Assembly: GCF_006438845.1 (NCBI RefSeq)
Contig: NZ_RCZJ01000005.1
Span: 62,001 to 126,000, forward strand
DNA length: 64,000 nt
Origin: Variovorax ginsengisoli
GTDB lineage: Bacteria; Pseudomonadota; Gammaproteobacteria; Burkholderiales; Burkholderiaceae_C
Direction of reading: 5' to 3'
In this document: in pieces, positions 36,353 through 44,869 of the stretch
Numbering within the stretch: position 1 is the stretch's first letter
How the letters are laid out: every line of letters starts with the position of its first letter
Notes under the pieces: generated by a model
What the model was told of the DNA's origin: nothing
What the model saw: the letters and a program-made list of their open reading frames with translations, nothing else
Databases searched by the model: none
Translations under genes and position numbers: made by a program

Positions 36353-36389
36353 AAAAAGCCTTGCAAGTCGTTGACTTGCAAGGCTTTTT
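36353..36389. terminator. strong bidirectional rho-independent terminator
   Basis: A 17-bp perfect stem (AAAAAGCCTTGCAAGTC paired with GACTTGCAAGGCTTTTT) has a GTT loop. The A run on one side and the T run on the other let it act in both directions: for the tetR-like gene on the plus strand and for the tRNA on the minus strand, 7 nt away. Confidence 0.9.
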
Positions 36390-36395
36390 CTTGAC

Positions 36396-36472
36396 TGGTG
36401 GCTCTTCACGGATTCGAACCGCGGACCTGTGGATTATGATTCCATCGCTCTAACCGACTGAGCTAAAGAGCC
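36396..36472 (-). tRNA. tRNA-Met (CAT)
   Basis: A 77-nt cloverleaf including encoded CCA. The acceptor stem is GGCTCTT/AAGAGCC, the D arm GCTC...GAGC, and the anticodon loop ATCATAA gives CAT. The T arm has TTCGAAT in its loop. The anticodon stem has one mismatch (A-C) at its outer end. The general sequence resembles elongator tRNA-Met; a tRNA-Ile2 read by lysidine modification also has CAT and cannot be strictly excluded. Confidence 0.9.
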
Positions 36473-36508
36473 GAGCCCGAGATTATAGCCCGGCTCGCCA
36501 AGGGCGCG

Positions 36509-38080
36509 TCAACTCGCCTTGGGCAGTTTTCCGAGCTCCTCGGTCACCAGCCGAACGATGAGCCGGTCCAGCGTCTGGACCGAATAGTTGTTCACGTCGT
36601 GCACGGTTTCACGGCCGGGCCCGCTGGCCGGCCGATCTGCCTCCCTGTAGGTCAGGAACACGAAACGTCCGCCTGTGTACTGCGCAATCTGCCGCTGTAC
36701 ATACTCGCCCTGCTTGTCGAGCCCGCTGGCGCCCACGCTGAAAACCTTGATGCCTTTGCCCAGCGCGGCGAGCATGTCGTCGTCGTACTGCGGTCCACCG
36801 TAGTCGAGATGCGGCGGCGCGTCGGCCAGCAGCACGACCATGCGCGTGGCGCCGCTGCCGCGCCAGCTCAATCGATGCACCGTCTCGTGGAGGGCCTCGT
36901 TCATCGATTCGGGGTAGTCGCCGCCGCCGTTGGCCTGCAGCGCGTTGAGCACGCCCTGGAAGGCACCGAGGTCGTTGGTGAAGTCGTGGCTGCGCAAGAG
37001 AAAAGCGTCGCCCTTGTCGCGGTATGCCACCAGGCCGAAACAGGTGTCGGGGCGGCTGGGCAGCCGTGCCACCTCGGCGGCGATGGTGCGCAGCGTGCTC
37101 TTCAGGCGGCCGATCTCGTCGGCCATGGAGCCTGTGGCGTCAATCAGGAAAACCAGGTCGAGCCGCGCGCGGGAGGGCGCCGCCGCATCCGACAGCACCA
37201 CGTCGACCGCGCTTTTCTGGCCACGTCGCAGGAAGGCCGATGCCTGCCGGCCGTTCTGGCGGACTGCCACTTCGTAGACCTGACTGCGGTTCGGGTCGAA
37301 CGCGTCGGGATGCAGCCAGGCCTGGCCGCCAGCGTCGGTGCGAGCCCACATCGCAGCACCGCCCGGCGCCTGCACCGCGACTTCAGCGTCGGGCACCACC
37401 GCACCGGTGGCATTGCGCACCTGCAGCAGGTAGCGCTCGCGCACGTCGCGTGGGCGGTGTGCGACCTGGGTGCGATCCCGGAATCGCAGGTACTCGGCAA
37501 AGTCGGCGTTGTCGTCGACCATGCCGGCCGTCACGGACTGCTGCTGCTGCTGTGGGGGCGCGGGGCGTTGGCGCGGTGAGGGCGACGGCGCGAACTTCGC
37601 CGTGGGTTCCGAAGAAGCGATGACGGCCGACGGGCTCGGTGCAGAGGGCGGCGGCGGTTCCGTTGTTCTTGCCGACGACTCGGCCAGAGCGTGGTCTGCC
37701 CGCTTGCCGCGTGATCGCGGAAACACGCGTTCTTCCTCGGCGGTGTCGTAGGTGCGGGCGTCGTCACGCTCGATGCGCGACGCGACGGGGTTTGGGTCGC
37801 GGCCGGGTACCTCCCGCGTCTGTACCGGTCGCGCGCAATGCGTCGCCGACGGCGCCTGGAAGTCGGGCACGGTACGCACCGTCGCAGTGGCGGGCCATTG
37901 GGGCGACGTTGCATGCTTGGCCTCCGGCGGCTGCGGCATGGGCTCCGGCCAGGTCGCGCCCAACGGCGCGACCGAGGTGGCGTGGCAGGCACTGAGCAGC
38001 AACTGTGCGCACAGCAGTGCAACGACGCTGCGCTGCAATCGGGTGGCGCGCAGGCCGAGGATGCGGGAAGGCTGGGTCAT
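36509..38080 (-). CDS. von Willebrand factor A domain lipoprotein
   Basis: 523 residues. The signal peptide has a lipobox (LLLSAC, about residue 32). A long low-complexity Pro/Ala/Ser/Gln region follows (about 40-195), then a beta-rich carboxypeptidase-regulatory-like domain (about 215-300; YLLQVRNATGAVVPDAEVAV). The VWA domain (about 308-490) has an intact MIDAS start DATGSM (D314). It may bind metal-dependent protein partners at the envelope. It is divergent from the ECF sigma/partner pair across 135 nt, so it may be a target of that sigma factor. That link is inferred. Confidence 0.85.
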   Translation of the reverse strand: MTQPSRILGLRATRLQRSVVALLCAQLLLSACHATSVAPLGATWPEPMPQPPEAKHATSPQWPATATVRTVPDFQAPSATHCARPVQTREVPGRDPNPVASRIERDDARTYDTAEEERVFPRSRGKRADHALAESSARTTEPPPPSAPSPSAVIASSEPTAKFAPSPSPRQRPAPPQQQQQSVTAGMVDDNADFAEYLRFRDRTQVAHRPRDVRERYLLQVRNATGAVVPDAEVAVQAPGGAAMWARTDAGGQAWLHPDAFDPNRSQVYEVAVRQNGRQASAFLRRGQKSAVDVVLSDAAAPSRARLDLVFLIDATGSMADEIGRLKSTLRTIAAEVARLPSRPDTCFGLVAYRDKGDAFLLRSHDFTNDLGAFQGVLNALQANGGGDYPESMNEALHETVHRLSWRGSGATRMVVLLADAPPHLDYGGPQYDDDMLAALGKGIKVFSVGASGLDKQGEYVQRQIAQYTGGRFVFLTYREADRPASGPGRETVHDVNNYSVQTLDRLIVRLVTEELGKLPKAS

Positions 38081-38124
38081 CGACGACTCCGTTGGTGTAG
38101 GTGCGGGTTGATACGGCCGGCCAC

Positions 38125-38161
38125 CGCGAACGGGGTTCGCGATCGAAAAAGAAAACGATCG
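38125..38161. promoter_or_regulatory. inverted repeat and CGATCG pair in the VWA/sigma divergent promoter
   Basis: CGCGAAC-GGG-GTTCGCG (38125-38141) is a perfect 7-bp dyad. It is followed by CGATCG (38140-38145) and CGATCG (38156-38161) flanking an A-rich 10-nt spacer. The block is central in the gap between the two divergent genes. A regulator site is plausible. Confidence 0.45.
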
Positions 38162-38215
38162 GCGCTAACCCCGAACGCCGTCGTCGGCCGTACAAGCTCA
38201 GGTGAGAATCTGTCC

Positions 38216-38893
38216 ATGCTGTCCCCTACGCCCCTCGCCGAGTTCGCGAGCCATGCCGTCATGCCGGACGACCAGTTGATGCTGGCCTACGCCGGCGGCG
38301 ACACGACCGCCTTCGACGTGCTCTATGCGCGGCACGAGGGCGGGCTGTACCGCTTCGTGCGGCGCCTGCTCGGCGTGCGCCTGAGCGCGGAGGTCGACGA
38401 GGTATTCCAGGAAACCTGGGTGCGCATCATCACGTCGCGAACCCGCTTCTCGCCCCAGGGCGCTGCCTGGCGCACCTGGGCCTTCACCATCGCCCACAAC
38501 CTGGCCATGGACCGGCTGCGCGCGAGCGGACGCGAGGTGGTCGTTCATGCGCACGACGATGACGACGGCGCTGAAGGCGACGACGCCGGACAGCGCCTTC
38601 AACGCAATCTGGTCGGCGACCACGGGCAGCGCATCGATCCCGCGCAGCCGGCGGCCGATGACATCGCCTTCTGGCGTTCGGCCGGTCGGCGACTGCTGGA
38701 TTGCCTTGGCGAACTGCCTGCCGACCAGCGTGCAGCCTTCCTGCTGCACCACGAGGACGGCTTCACCGTCGAAGCGCTGGCAGCCGCGCTCGACGTCGGC
38801 TTCGAAACCGTCCGCAGCCGGCTGCGCTACGGCATGAAGAAACTGCGTGTCTGCATGGATCGCTACCTGTCGGCAGAGGGAGAGGGCGCATGA
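38216..38893 (+). CDS. ECF-type RNA polymerase sigma factor
   Basis: 225 residues. Region 2 (about residues 20-100) has the DEVFQETWVRIITSRTRF and AWRTWAFTIAHNLAMDRLR patterns. An acidic linker (HDDDDGAEGDDAG) is longer than usual. Region 4 (about 160-215) has ELPADQRAAFLLHHEDGFTVEALAAALDVGFETVRSRL. The ATG at 38216 has AGGTGAG upstream. It overlaps the downstream gene by ATGA, the usual arrangement for an ECF sigma and its anti-sigma factor. The stimulus and regulon are unknown; the divergent VWA lipoprotein is a candidate target. Confidence 0.92.
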   Translation: MLSPTPLAEFASHAVMPDDQLMLAYAGGDTTAFDVLYARHEGGLYRFVRRLLGVRLSAEVDEVFQETWVRIITSRTRFSPQGAAWRTWAFTIAHNLAMDRLRASGREVVVHAHDDDDGAEGDDAGQRLQRNLVGDHGQRIDPAQPAADDIAFWRSAGRRLLDCLGELPADQRAAFLLHHEDGFTVEALAAALDVGFETVRSRLRYGMKKLRVCMDRYLSAEGEGA

Positions 38894-40071
38894 GCGATTC
38901 GACATCGACGATCGACGCAGACGACGGCGGTCTGCATGATCCGGTTTTGCAACGTGCCCTGCACAACGCCCCCGACCTGGACGTCGCGCCCGACGTTCGT
39001 CTGGGCGAGTCGATACGCGCGCTGGCGCACGAGGCCGTGGCGCCGTCGCTGCCCGAAGGGTTGGTCGGCGCGCAGCGGCCCTGGTGGCAGCGCTTTCTCG
39101 GCATCGGTGCCGGCGGCGGACGCATGCCGCGCAACGCGGCGTTCGCCACCGTGCTGCTGGGCGTGCTGATCACTGCGACGTGGCACCAGCAGGAAATTCC
39201 CGATGCGCGACTCGACAGCGTTGCGCCTGCACCGAAGTCGCCAAGCAGCGAGCCGGCGCCCGCGGCACCCAGCACAGAGACCGCGAAGCAGGCGCCTGCA
39301 TCCACGCCGATGGCGGAGCCACCCGCTCCTGCCCCCGCGACTGCGCCCGCGCCCAGCACGCTGGAGGCCGCACTGGCCGAGTCCCGTGCCATCGCTGATG
39401 CAGCCGCGCGTGTCGTGGAGAAGGAAGAGCAGGCGCGACAAAGGCAGGCCGCGCGCGTCAGGCAAGGCGAGAGCGACGCGGCGGCCGCGTTGGCGCGCCT
39501 GCAGGGCCGACCTCCGCCGTCGGCCTTGGCGCCGCCGCCAGCACCGCGCGCACCGGTGGCGGCCATGCCGCCGCCCACTGCCACCGCGCCGCCGCGGCAA
39601 GCCGACGCGGCCGTGTCGATGGCACAGCGCACACCACCGGCCCTCGGCGCCGTCGCCGAAGGTGCCGGCACGGCGGCACCGGCCGCTTCAGCCAAGGCGC
39701 GCGTCGACGTGGGTGCGCCGCCGACTTTCAATGCGCTGTCGCAATGGACGCGCTTGCGCATCAGCCGTGCGGGTGGCGACAGTCGCAGCCTGGCGCGCGC
39801 GGAGGCGCGTGACCTGAGCGCGCTGGTCGGGTCGGCCGCGCTGGCCGGGGTCGGGGCGCAGCCGCTGTCGGGCAGTCCCGACTGGCGCATTGCGCTCGAA
39901 CGCAACGGCGAGGTTCTGGCCGTGCTGGAGCTTGCGGGCGGACAGGTGCGCTGGCGCGAGAACGGCATGCCGCCGGGCACTGGGGCGCCGGGGGCCGGCG
40001 CACTCGCTGCGTTGCGCGAGGCGCTGGAAGAGGCTTCGGCTGCGCCGACACCTGCAGCGCCGGCACGCTGA
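38890..40071 (+). CDS. putative membrane anti-sigma factor
   Basis: 393 residues, coupled to the sigma gene by a 4-nt overlap. A cytoplasmic N-terminus of about 75 residues precedes one membrane segment (about 78-96). A periplasmic region follows that is rich in Pro and Ala, with a charged coiled-coil-like stretch (about 155-205) and a C-terminal globular part (about 275-375). No zinc anti-sigma HxxxCxxC motif is present. The anti-sigma role is therefore inferred from position and topology, not from a recognised domain. Long-range similarity is hidden by the low-complexity composition. Confidence 0.72.
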   Translation: MSDSTSTIDADDGGLHDPVLQRALHNAPDLDVAPDVRLGESIRALAHEAVAPSLPEGLVGAQRPWWQRFLGIGAGGGRMPRNAAFATVLLGVLITATWHQQEIPDARLDSVAPAPKSPSSEPAPAAPSTETAKQAPASTPMAEPPAPAPATAPAPSTLEAALAESRAIADAAARVVEKEEQARQRQAARVRQGESDAAAALARLQGRPPPSALAPPPAPRAPVAAMPPPTATAPPRQADAAVSMAQRTPPALGAVAEGAGTAAPAASAKARVDVGAPPTFNALSQWTRLRISRAGGDSRSLARAEARDLSALVGSAALAGVGAQPLSGSPDWRIALERNGEVLAVLELAGGQVRWRENGMPPGTGAPGAGALAALREALEEASAAPTPAAPAR

Positions 40072-40092
40072 AGGCACCGCGCGCGCCGCGCG

Positions 40093-40872
40093 TTATCCGT
40101 GCGTGAACGCCGGCTTGCGCTTGTTGACGAAGGCGTCCATGCCTTCCTTCTGGTCGGCGGTGGCGAACAGCGCGTGGAACAGGCGTCGCTCGAACATCAC
40201 GCCGTCCGAAAGACCGCTCTCGAAGGCGCGGTTGACCGATTCCTTCGCCGCCATGACGGCGATCTGCGAGAAGTCGGCGATCTGCAGCGCCGCGCCCAGG
40301 GCTTCGTCGGCCAGCTTGTCGAAGGGCACGACGCGGCTCACGAGCCCGGCGCGCTCGGCCTCGGCGGCGTCCATCATGCGGCCGGTGAGCGCCATGTCCA
40401 TCGCCTTGCTCTTGCCCACCGCGCGCGGCAGGCGCTGCGTGCCGCCGGCGCCGGGGATCACGCCCAGCTTGATCTCGGGCTGTCCGAACTTGGCGTTGTC
40501 GGCCGCGATGATGAAGTCGCACATCATCGCCAGTTCACAGCCGCCGCCCAGCGCGAAGCCACTCACGGCCGCGATCACGGGCTTGCGGACGCTGCGAATG
40601 GTTTCCCAGTTGCGGGTGATGTAGTCGCCCTTGTAGACGTCGACGAAGCTGTACTGCGCCATGGCGCCGATGTCGGCGCCGGCGGCGAATGCGCGCTCGC
40701 TGCCGGTGACGATCATGCAGCCGATGGCGGGGTCGGCATCGAAGGCCTTGAGGGCATCGCCCAACTCGGTCATCAGCGCGTCGTTGAGCGCGTTCAAAGC
40801 CTTGGGACGATTCAGCGTAACGATGCCGACCTTGCCGGCCTCGGTGCGCACTTCGATGTTTTCGTAGCTCAT
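40093..40872 (-). CDS. enoyl-CoA hydratase
   Basis: 259 residues of the crotonase superfamily, hydrating trans-2-enoyl-CoA to 3-hydroxyacyl-CoA in fatty-acid or amino-acid degradation. The oxyanion-hole segments ([11 protein letters not shown] and [13 protein letters not shown]) and both catalytic glutamates (in GGCELAM and [17 protein letters not shown]) are present. They identify it as a hydratase rather than an isomerase. The length is typical and the protein cytoplasmic. It lies 141 nt downstream of the M61 peptidase gene on the same strand. Confidence 0.93.
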   Translation of the reverse strand: MSYENIEVRTEAGKVGIVTLNRPKALNALNDALMTELGDALKAFDADPAIGCMIVTGSERAFAAGADIGAMAQYSFVDVYKGDYITRNWETIRSVRKPVIAAVSGFALGGGCELAMMCDFIIAADNAKFGQPEIKLGVIPGAGGTQRLPRAVGKSKAMDMALTGRMMDAAEAERAGLVSRVVPFDKLADEALGAALQIADFSQIAVMAAKESVNRAFESGLSDGVMFERRLFHALFATADQKEGMDAFVNKRKPAFTHG

Positions 40873-41013
40873 GGTGTCTCCGTGAGGGATGGATGGAAGC
40901 GGGGATCCGGGCCACTATACCGAGCCGGGTCGCTGGCCGGTGGTGCCGCGGCCGGGGCCGATTTCAACGGCTTCGACGGCGCAGCGAGGTGCAGTGCGCT
41001 GCGCGCGAAGGCG

Positions 41014-42813
41014 TCACGCCAACCAGGCCGACAGCTTGGCGGCGTCCTGCGCGAACAGGCGCCATGTCGTTGCACCGGTCGGCAGCGCCATCGGCAAGCG
41101 CAGCAGCCGCTTGTCGCGCGCGACGATCGCCGTGACCTTCTTCTGGTCGCCCAGGTAGAGCGCCAAATCGTCGAGCTTCGACAAGCGCCACGCCTGCGCA
41201 GCGAGGCCCTTGACGGCCGGCAGCTCGATGCCGATCCATTCGTCGTTCGCCGAGAAGCCGGCCTTCTCGGCAGCGCTGCCACGCAGCACCATCTTCACCT
41301 GCACGCTCCCTTGGGTCTCGGCCACGCGCAAGCCCAGCGCCTGGGCACGCTGCGCCGGGTCGTCGAGCGCGGCGACGCCGTGCGCGCGCAGAAGCTCAGA
41401 CAGCGGCAGTTCCTCGGCCGAATGCACCCACTGCGCGAGTTCCGCGGCGTAGGCGCGGCGGCCGACCGTTGCGAGCGCGGCGGCGATGGCGTCTTCGTCG
41501 ATCGGGCCGCCGTCGCTTCGCGTCCATAACAGGCGCATCACGTCGTCGAGCGTGCCCTTGCCCTCGCGCCGCAGCGTGAGGTCAAGGCACAGCGCCACCA
41601 GCGCGCCCTTGGTGTAGTAGCTGATGGTCTGGTTGGCCGTCTGCTCGTCTTGCCGGTAGTACTTCACCCAGGCGTCGAAGCTGGCCTCGGCCACGGACTG
41701 AACATGCCGGCCGGGCGCCTGCTGAACCTGATTGAGGGTCTTGTTGACGAGGCGCAGGTAGGTGGCGTCGTCGATGCGCCCGGCGCGGCGCAGCAGCAGG
41801 TCGTCGTAGTAGCTGGTGAAGCCTTCGAAGAACCACAGCAGTTGCGTGTAGTTTTCCTGGCTGTAGTCGTAGCGCGCAAATTCGGCGGGGCGCAGGCGCT
41901 TCACGTTCCAGGTGTGGAAGTACTCGTGGCTGATCAGGCCCAACAGCGTCGTGTAGCCCTCGGGCTGCTTCTTCGCCGCGCGCTGCGGCAGGTCGTGGCG
42001 GGTGCAGATCAGCGCGGTCGAATGGCGGTGCTCGAGGCCACCGTAGCCGTCGTCGACCGCGTTGAGCATGAAGACATATCGGTCGTGCGGCGGCTTGCCG
42101 CCACCGCGCTTGCCGACCCTTCCAACATTGCTGCCGTGCCAGAAGCGCATCTGCGTCTCGCAGATGGCCTGGGTGTCGGCGATCAGTCGCTCGCCGTCGA
42201 ACGATGGCGGCGCGCCCGCCACCACGAAGCGATGCGGCACCCCACCGGCGACGAAGTCGGCGCTCCAGAAGGCGCCCATCTCGACCGGGCTGTCGGCCAG
42301 CTCGTCGTAGCCGGAAGCGAGGTACTGGCCGAAGCCGTGCGCATCGACCTTCAGAGGCGGCAGCGCGGTCGCGCAGCGCCAGCGTGCTTCGCCGGCCACC
42401 GGTGTGGGCGCGACGATTTCCATCGCGTGCGGCGCATCGGCATGGCCATCGACCTGCAGGCACAGGCTGGTGCCGTTGAAGAAGCCGCGGCCGGCGTCGA
42501 GCCAGGCGGTGCGCACCGAATGGTCGTACGCACACACCTCGTAGCGCAGCACCAGCGGCTTGTCGGGCGCGCAGCCGGTCTGCCAGCTGTGCTTGTCGAG
42601 CTGCGTCAACGGCAGCTTGCGCCGGCCCTGCGTGGCCCGAAGGTTCTGCAGGTTCTTCGCGAACTCACGCACCAGGTAGCTGCCGGGAATCCACACCGGC
42701 AGCGACACACGCTGCAGGGCCGAAGGCGATTCGATGGTCAGCGTGACGGCGAAGAGGTGGGCATGCCGGTCTGCGCACTCGACGCGGTAATGGATCGCTG
42801 CGGTGCCCGTCAT
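41014..42813 (-). CDS. M61-family metallopeptidase (glycyl aminopeptidase type) with PDZ domain
   Basis: 599 residues. An N-terminal beta-domain (about 1-165) is followed by a thermolysin-like catalytic domain with HEYFH (H296, E297, H300) and TWNVKRLRP after it. A C-terminal PDZ domain sits at about 500-580. Together these match M61 peptidases. There is no obvious signal peptide from ATG 42813, so it is likely cytoplasmic. The start overlaps the dsbC stop in a TGATG junction, giving coupled translation. The substrate is unknown, although related enzymes prefer N-terminal Gly or Ala. Confidence 0.92.
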   Translation of the reverse strand: MTGTAAIHYRVECADRHAHLFAVTLTIESPSALQRVSLPVWIPGSYLVREFAKNLQNLRATQGRRKLPLTQLDKHSWQTGCAPDKPLVLRYEVCAYDHSVRTAWLDAGRGFFNGTSLCLQVDGHADAPHAMEIVAPTPVAGEARWRCATALPPLKVDAHGFGQYLASGYDELADSPVEMGAFWSADFVAGGVPHRFVVAGAPPSFDGERLIADTQAICETQMRFWHGSNVGRVGKRGGGKPPHDRYVFMLNAVDDGYGGLEHRHSTALICTRHDLPQRAAKKQPEGYTTLLGLISHEYFHTWNVKRLRPAEFARYDYSQENYTQLLWFFEGFTSYYDDLLLRRAGRIDDATYLRLVNKTLNQVQQAPGRHVQSVAEASFDAWVKYYRQDEQTANQTISYYTKGALVALCLDLTLRREGKGTLDDVMRLLWTRSDGGPIDEDAIAAALATVGRRAYAAELAQWVHSAEELPLSELLRAHGVAALDDPAQRAQALGLRVAETQGSVQVKMVLRGSAAEKAGFSANDEWIGIELPAVKGLAAQAWRLSKLDDLALYLGDQKKVTAIVARDKRLLRLPMALPTGATTWRLFAQDAAKLSAWLA

Positions 42814-43523
42814 CAGTTGGCGGCGGCGAGTTGCTTCTCGACCTGTGCGGCGGGAATGGCGCCCGGTGCGCGCGTGCCATCCGCGAAGATCAACGTCGGG
42901 GTGCCGGTGATGTTGTATTTCCGGCCGAACTCGATGTTGCGCTGCAGGGCCGCGGTGTCGCAACTCCCGGCCTCAGGCTTGACGCCGGTGAGCATCCAGT
43001 CGTTCCAGGACTTCGCCTTGTCCTTGCTGCACCAGATGTCGCGTGACTTCACGTTCGAGTCCGGACCGAGCACCGGATACAGAAAGAGGTAGATCGTCAC
43101 GTTGTCGACGGTCTTCAGGTCGCGCTCGAACTGCTTGCAATAGCCGCAGTTCGGGTCTTCGAAAACCGCCAGCTTGCGCTTGCCGTTGCCCCGCACGATC
43201 TTGAAGGCGTCTTTGACGGGCAACTTGTCGAAATCGACGGCCGTCAGCTTCTCCACCCGTTCCTCAGTGAGGTTCTTGCGCGCCTGCACGTCGATCAGGT
43301 TGCCCTGCATCAGGTAGTTGCCCTGCTCGTCGGTGTAGTAGATCTCGAAGCCATTGATGCGCACTTCAAACAGGCCGTTGACTGGTGTCTTGCGCACTTC
43401 GTCGATGTTGGCGAACTGCGGAATGCGCGATGCGAGGTTCTTGCGAATCTCGGCTTCGCCGGCAGTGGCCGACAGCGTAGCGCCGAGCACAAGCGCGGCG
43501 AAAAGGAGGCGAAGTGTTTTCAT
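42813..43523 (-). CDS. dsbC: periplasmic thiol:disulfide isomerase DsbC
   Basis: 236 residues. A signal peptide (cleavage near TAG, residues 20-22) leads into an N-terminal dimerisation domain (about 25-85) and a thioredoxin-fold domain. The redox pair is CGYC (C126, C129), and the cis-Pro loop TGTPT lies near residue 217. DsbC/DsbG-type proteins rearrange wrong disulfides in the periplasm using electrons from DsbD. It is preceded by the UbiH-family gene (118-nt gap) and coupled to the M61 peptidase gene. Confidence 0.94.
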   Translation of the reverse strand: MKTLRLLFAALVLGATLSATAGEAEIRKNLASRIPQFANIDEVRKTPVNGLFEVRINGFEIYYTDEQGNYLMQGNLIDVQARKNLTEERVEKLTAVDFDKLPVKDAFKIVRGNGKRKLAVFEDPNCGYCKQFERDLKTVDNVTIYLFLYPVLGPDSNVKSRDIWCSKDKAKSWNDWMLTGVKPEAGSCDTAALQRNIEFGRKYNITGTPTLIFADGTRAPGAIPAAQVEKQLAAAN

Positions 43524-43641
43524 ATTGGAATGGCGGATTGCGAGGGGAGAGTTTGACCGCGGGATACCACGGAACCGGTTTTGCCGGGCCGCTGGTATTG
43601 CCCTCGGGCGGGGGAGGCGCAGCGGGCGCTTCGGGGGCGAG

Positions 43642-44781
43642 TCATACGAACCCCATGGCTCGGCGGGCGACGAATTGCTTCACGATGCCGGTGCGGTCGA
43701 AGCCACGCATGCCCAAGTTCCGCAATGCAGGCAACGGGTCGGTGGCGTGCGCGAAGAGTTGCTGGAGACCGTCGGTGGCGAAGCTCATCGCCAGCACATC
43801 GGCACGCCGCGCGCGTTCGTAGCGACGCAGCAGGCGGGCGTCGCCCACGCTGCGCCAATAGTCGCGGTCTTTGAGAACGCCAGCGAGGGCGGCCGCATCG
43901 GCCAGGCCGAGATTGAGTCCCTGGCCGGCCAAGGGATGCAGCGTGTGGGCGGCGTCGCCTGCCAGCGCCCAGGCCTTACCGCCGGCCTCGTCGGCAAACC
44001 GCCCGGTCCATCGGTCGGCGATGGCGCGCTGCAACGGCCAGGCCGCGCGCTCGCTGCGCAGCGTGAGCGCCCCCAGCGCGTCATGGCTGGCTTCACGCAC
44101 CGCCGCATTGAATTCGTCCGCGCCGAGCGCGAGCAGCGTCGGTGCCCGCAGCTGGTCGACCGACCACACCAGCGCGACCTCGTGCCCGCTTGCGCCGCCC
44201 AGTGGCAGCAGTGCCAGCACCTCGCCCCTGGCGTTGAACCACTGCCGCGCGGTTCCCAGGTGTGGCTTCTCGGCATGGAGCCGTGCGGCGATCGCGTGCT
44301 GCGGGTAGCGCGTGACTTGGTAGCTGACGCCCAGTGCATCGCGCGTGGCGCTGGCCTTGCCCTCGCACACCACCGTAAGGGCGGCGTTCACCGGCGCGGG
44401 TACCACGTCGATCAGCGGTTGGAATCGCACGGCGTCGGCCAACTGACGCTCGAGCGCCGGCACGTCGACGATCCACGCCAGGGCATCGACCTTCTGTACA
44501 GAGGCGCTGAAGGACACGTGGCCGCCTTCGTCGCCGTGCACGCGCATCTCCTGTACCGGCGTCGCATGGGCGCTGTCGGGCCAGCCACGCAACGATTCGA
44601 GCAGGCCCTTCGATGCGGCGTTGAGCGCGTAGGCGCGCACGTCGGGGGCGACGGGTTCGGGGGAGGGCGAGACCTCGGGCACGACGAGTGCCACGCGCAC
44701 CCGTTCGCGCGCAAGGAGCAGCGCCAGCGTGCGCCCGACAATGCCGGCGCCACGAATGCAAACCTCGGGGGAAAGGGCCAT
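43642..44781 (-). CDS. UbiH/UbiF-family FAD-dependent hydroxylase
   Basis: 379 residues. The N-terminal dinucleotide-binding motif GAGIVGRTLALLLARE (about residue 11) and the FAD motif GDAAHTLHPLAGQGLNLGLAD (about 285) mark the ubiquinone-biosynthesis monooxygenase family. It probably hydroxylates a ring intermediate of ubiquinone. Which position (UbiH, UbiF, UbiI or UbiM type) cannot be assigned from motifs. The ATG at 44781 is forced, because the GxGxxG begins 10 residues later. A TACAAT lies only 6 nt upstream, which suggests a leaderless message. It is divergent from the MOSC-domain gene. Confidence 0.88.
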   Translation of the reverse strand: MALSPEVCIRGAGIVGRTLALLLARERVRVALVVPEVSPSPEPVAPDVRAYALNAASKGLLESLRGWPDSAHATPVQEMRVHGDEGGHVSFSASVQKVDALAWIVDVPALERQLADAVRFQPLIDVVPAPVNAALTVVCEGKASATRDALGVSYQVTRYPQHAIAARLHAEKPHLGTARQWFNARGEVLALLPLGGASGHEVALVWSVDQLRAPTLLALGADEFNAAVREASHDALGALTLRSERAAWPLQRAIADRWTGRFADEAGGKAWALAGDAAHTLHPLAGQGLNLGLADAAALAGVLKDRDYWRSVGDARLLRRYERARRADVLAMSFATDGLQQLFAHATDPLPALRNLGMRGFDRTGIVKQFVARRAMGFV

Positions 44782-44787
44782 CGGGGC

Positions 44788-44793
44788 ATTGTA
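44788..44793 (-). promoter_or_regulatory. candidate -10 box (TACAAT) of the ubiH-like gene
   Basis: Read on the minus strand, TACAAT ends 6 nt before the ATG, so transcription would begin at or very near the start codon. No clear ribosome-binding site is seen, which agrees with a leaderless transcript. Confidence 0.4.
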
Positions 44794-44869
44794 GGAGCGG
44801 GCTCCCGGGCGGCAGCGGAGCGAGGACAATCGCCGCTTCGCCCTCCGGCCACCTGGCCGCCCACTGCCC

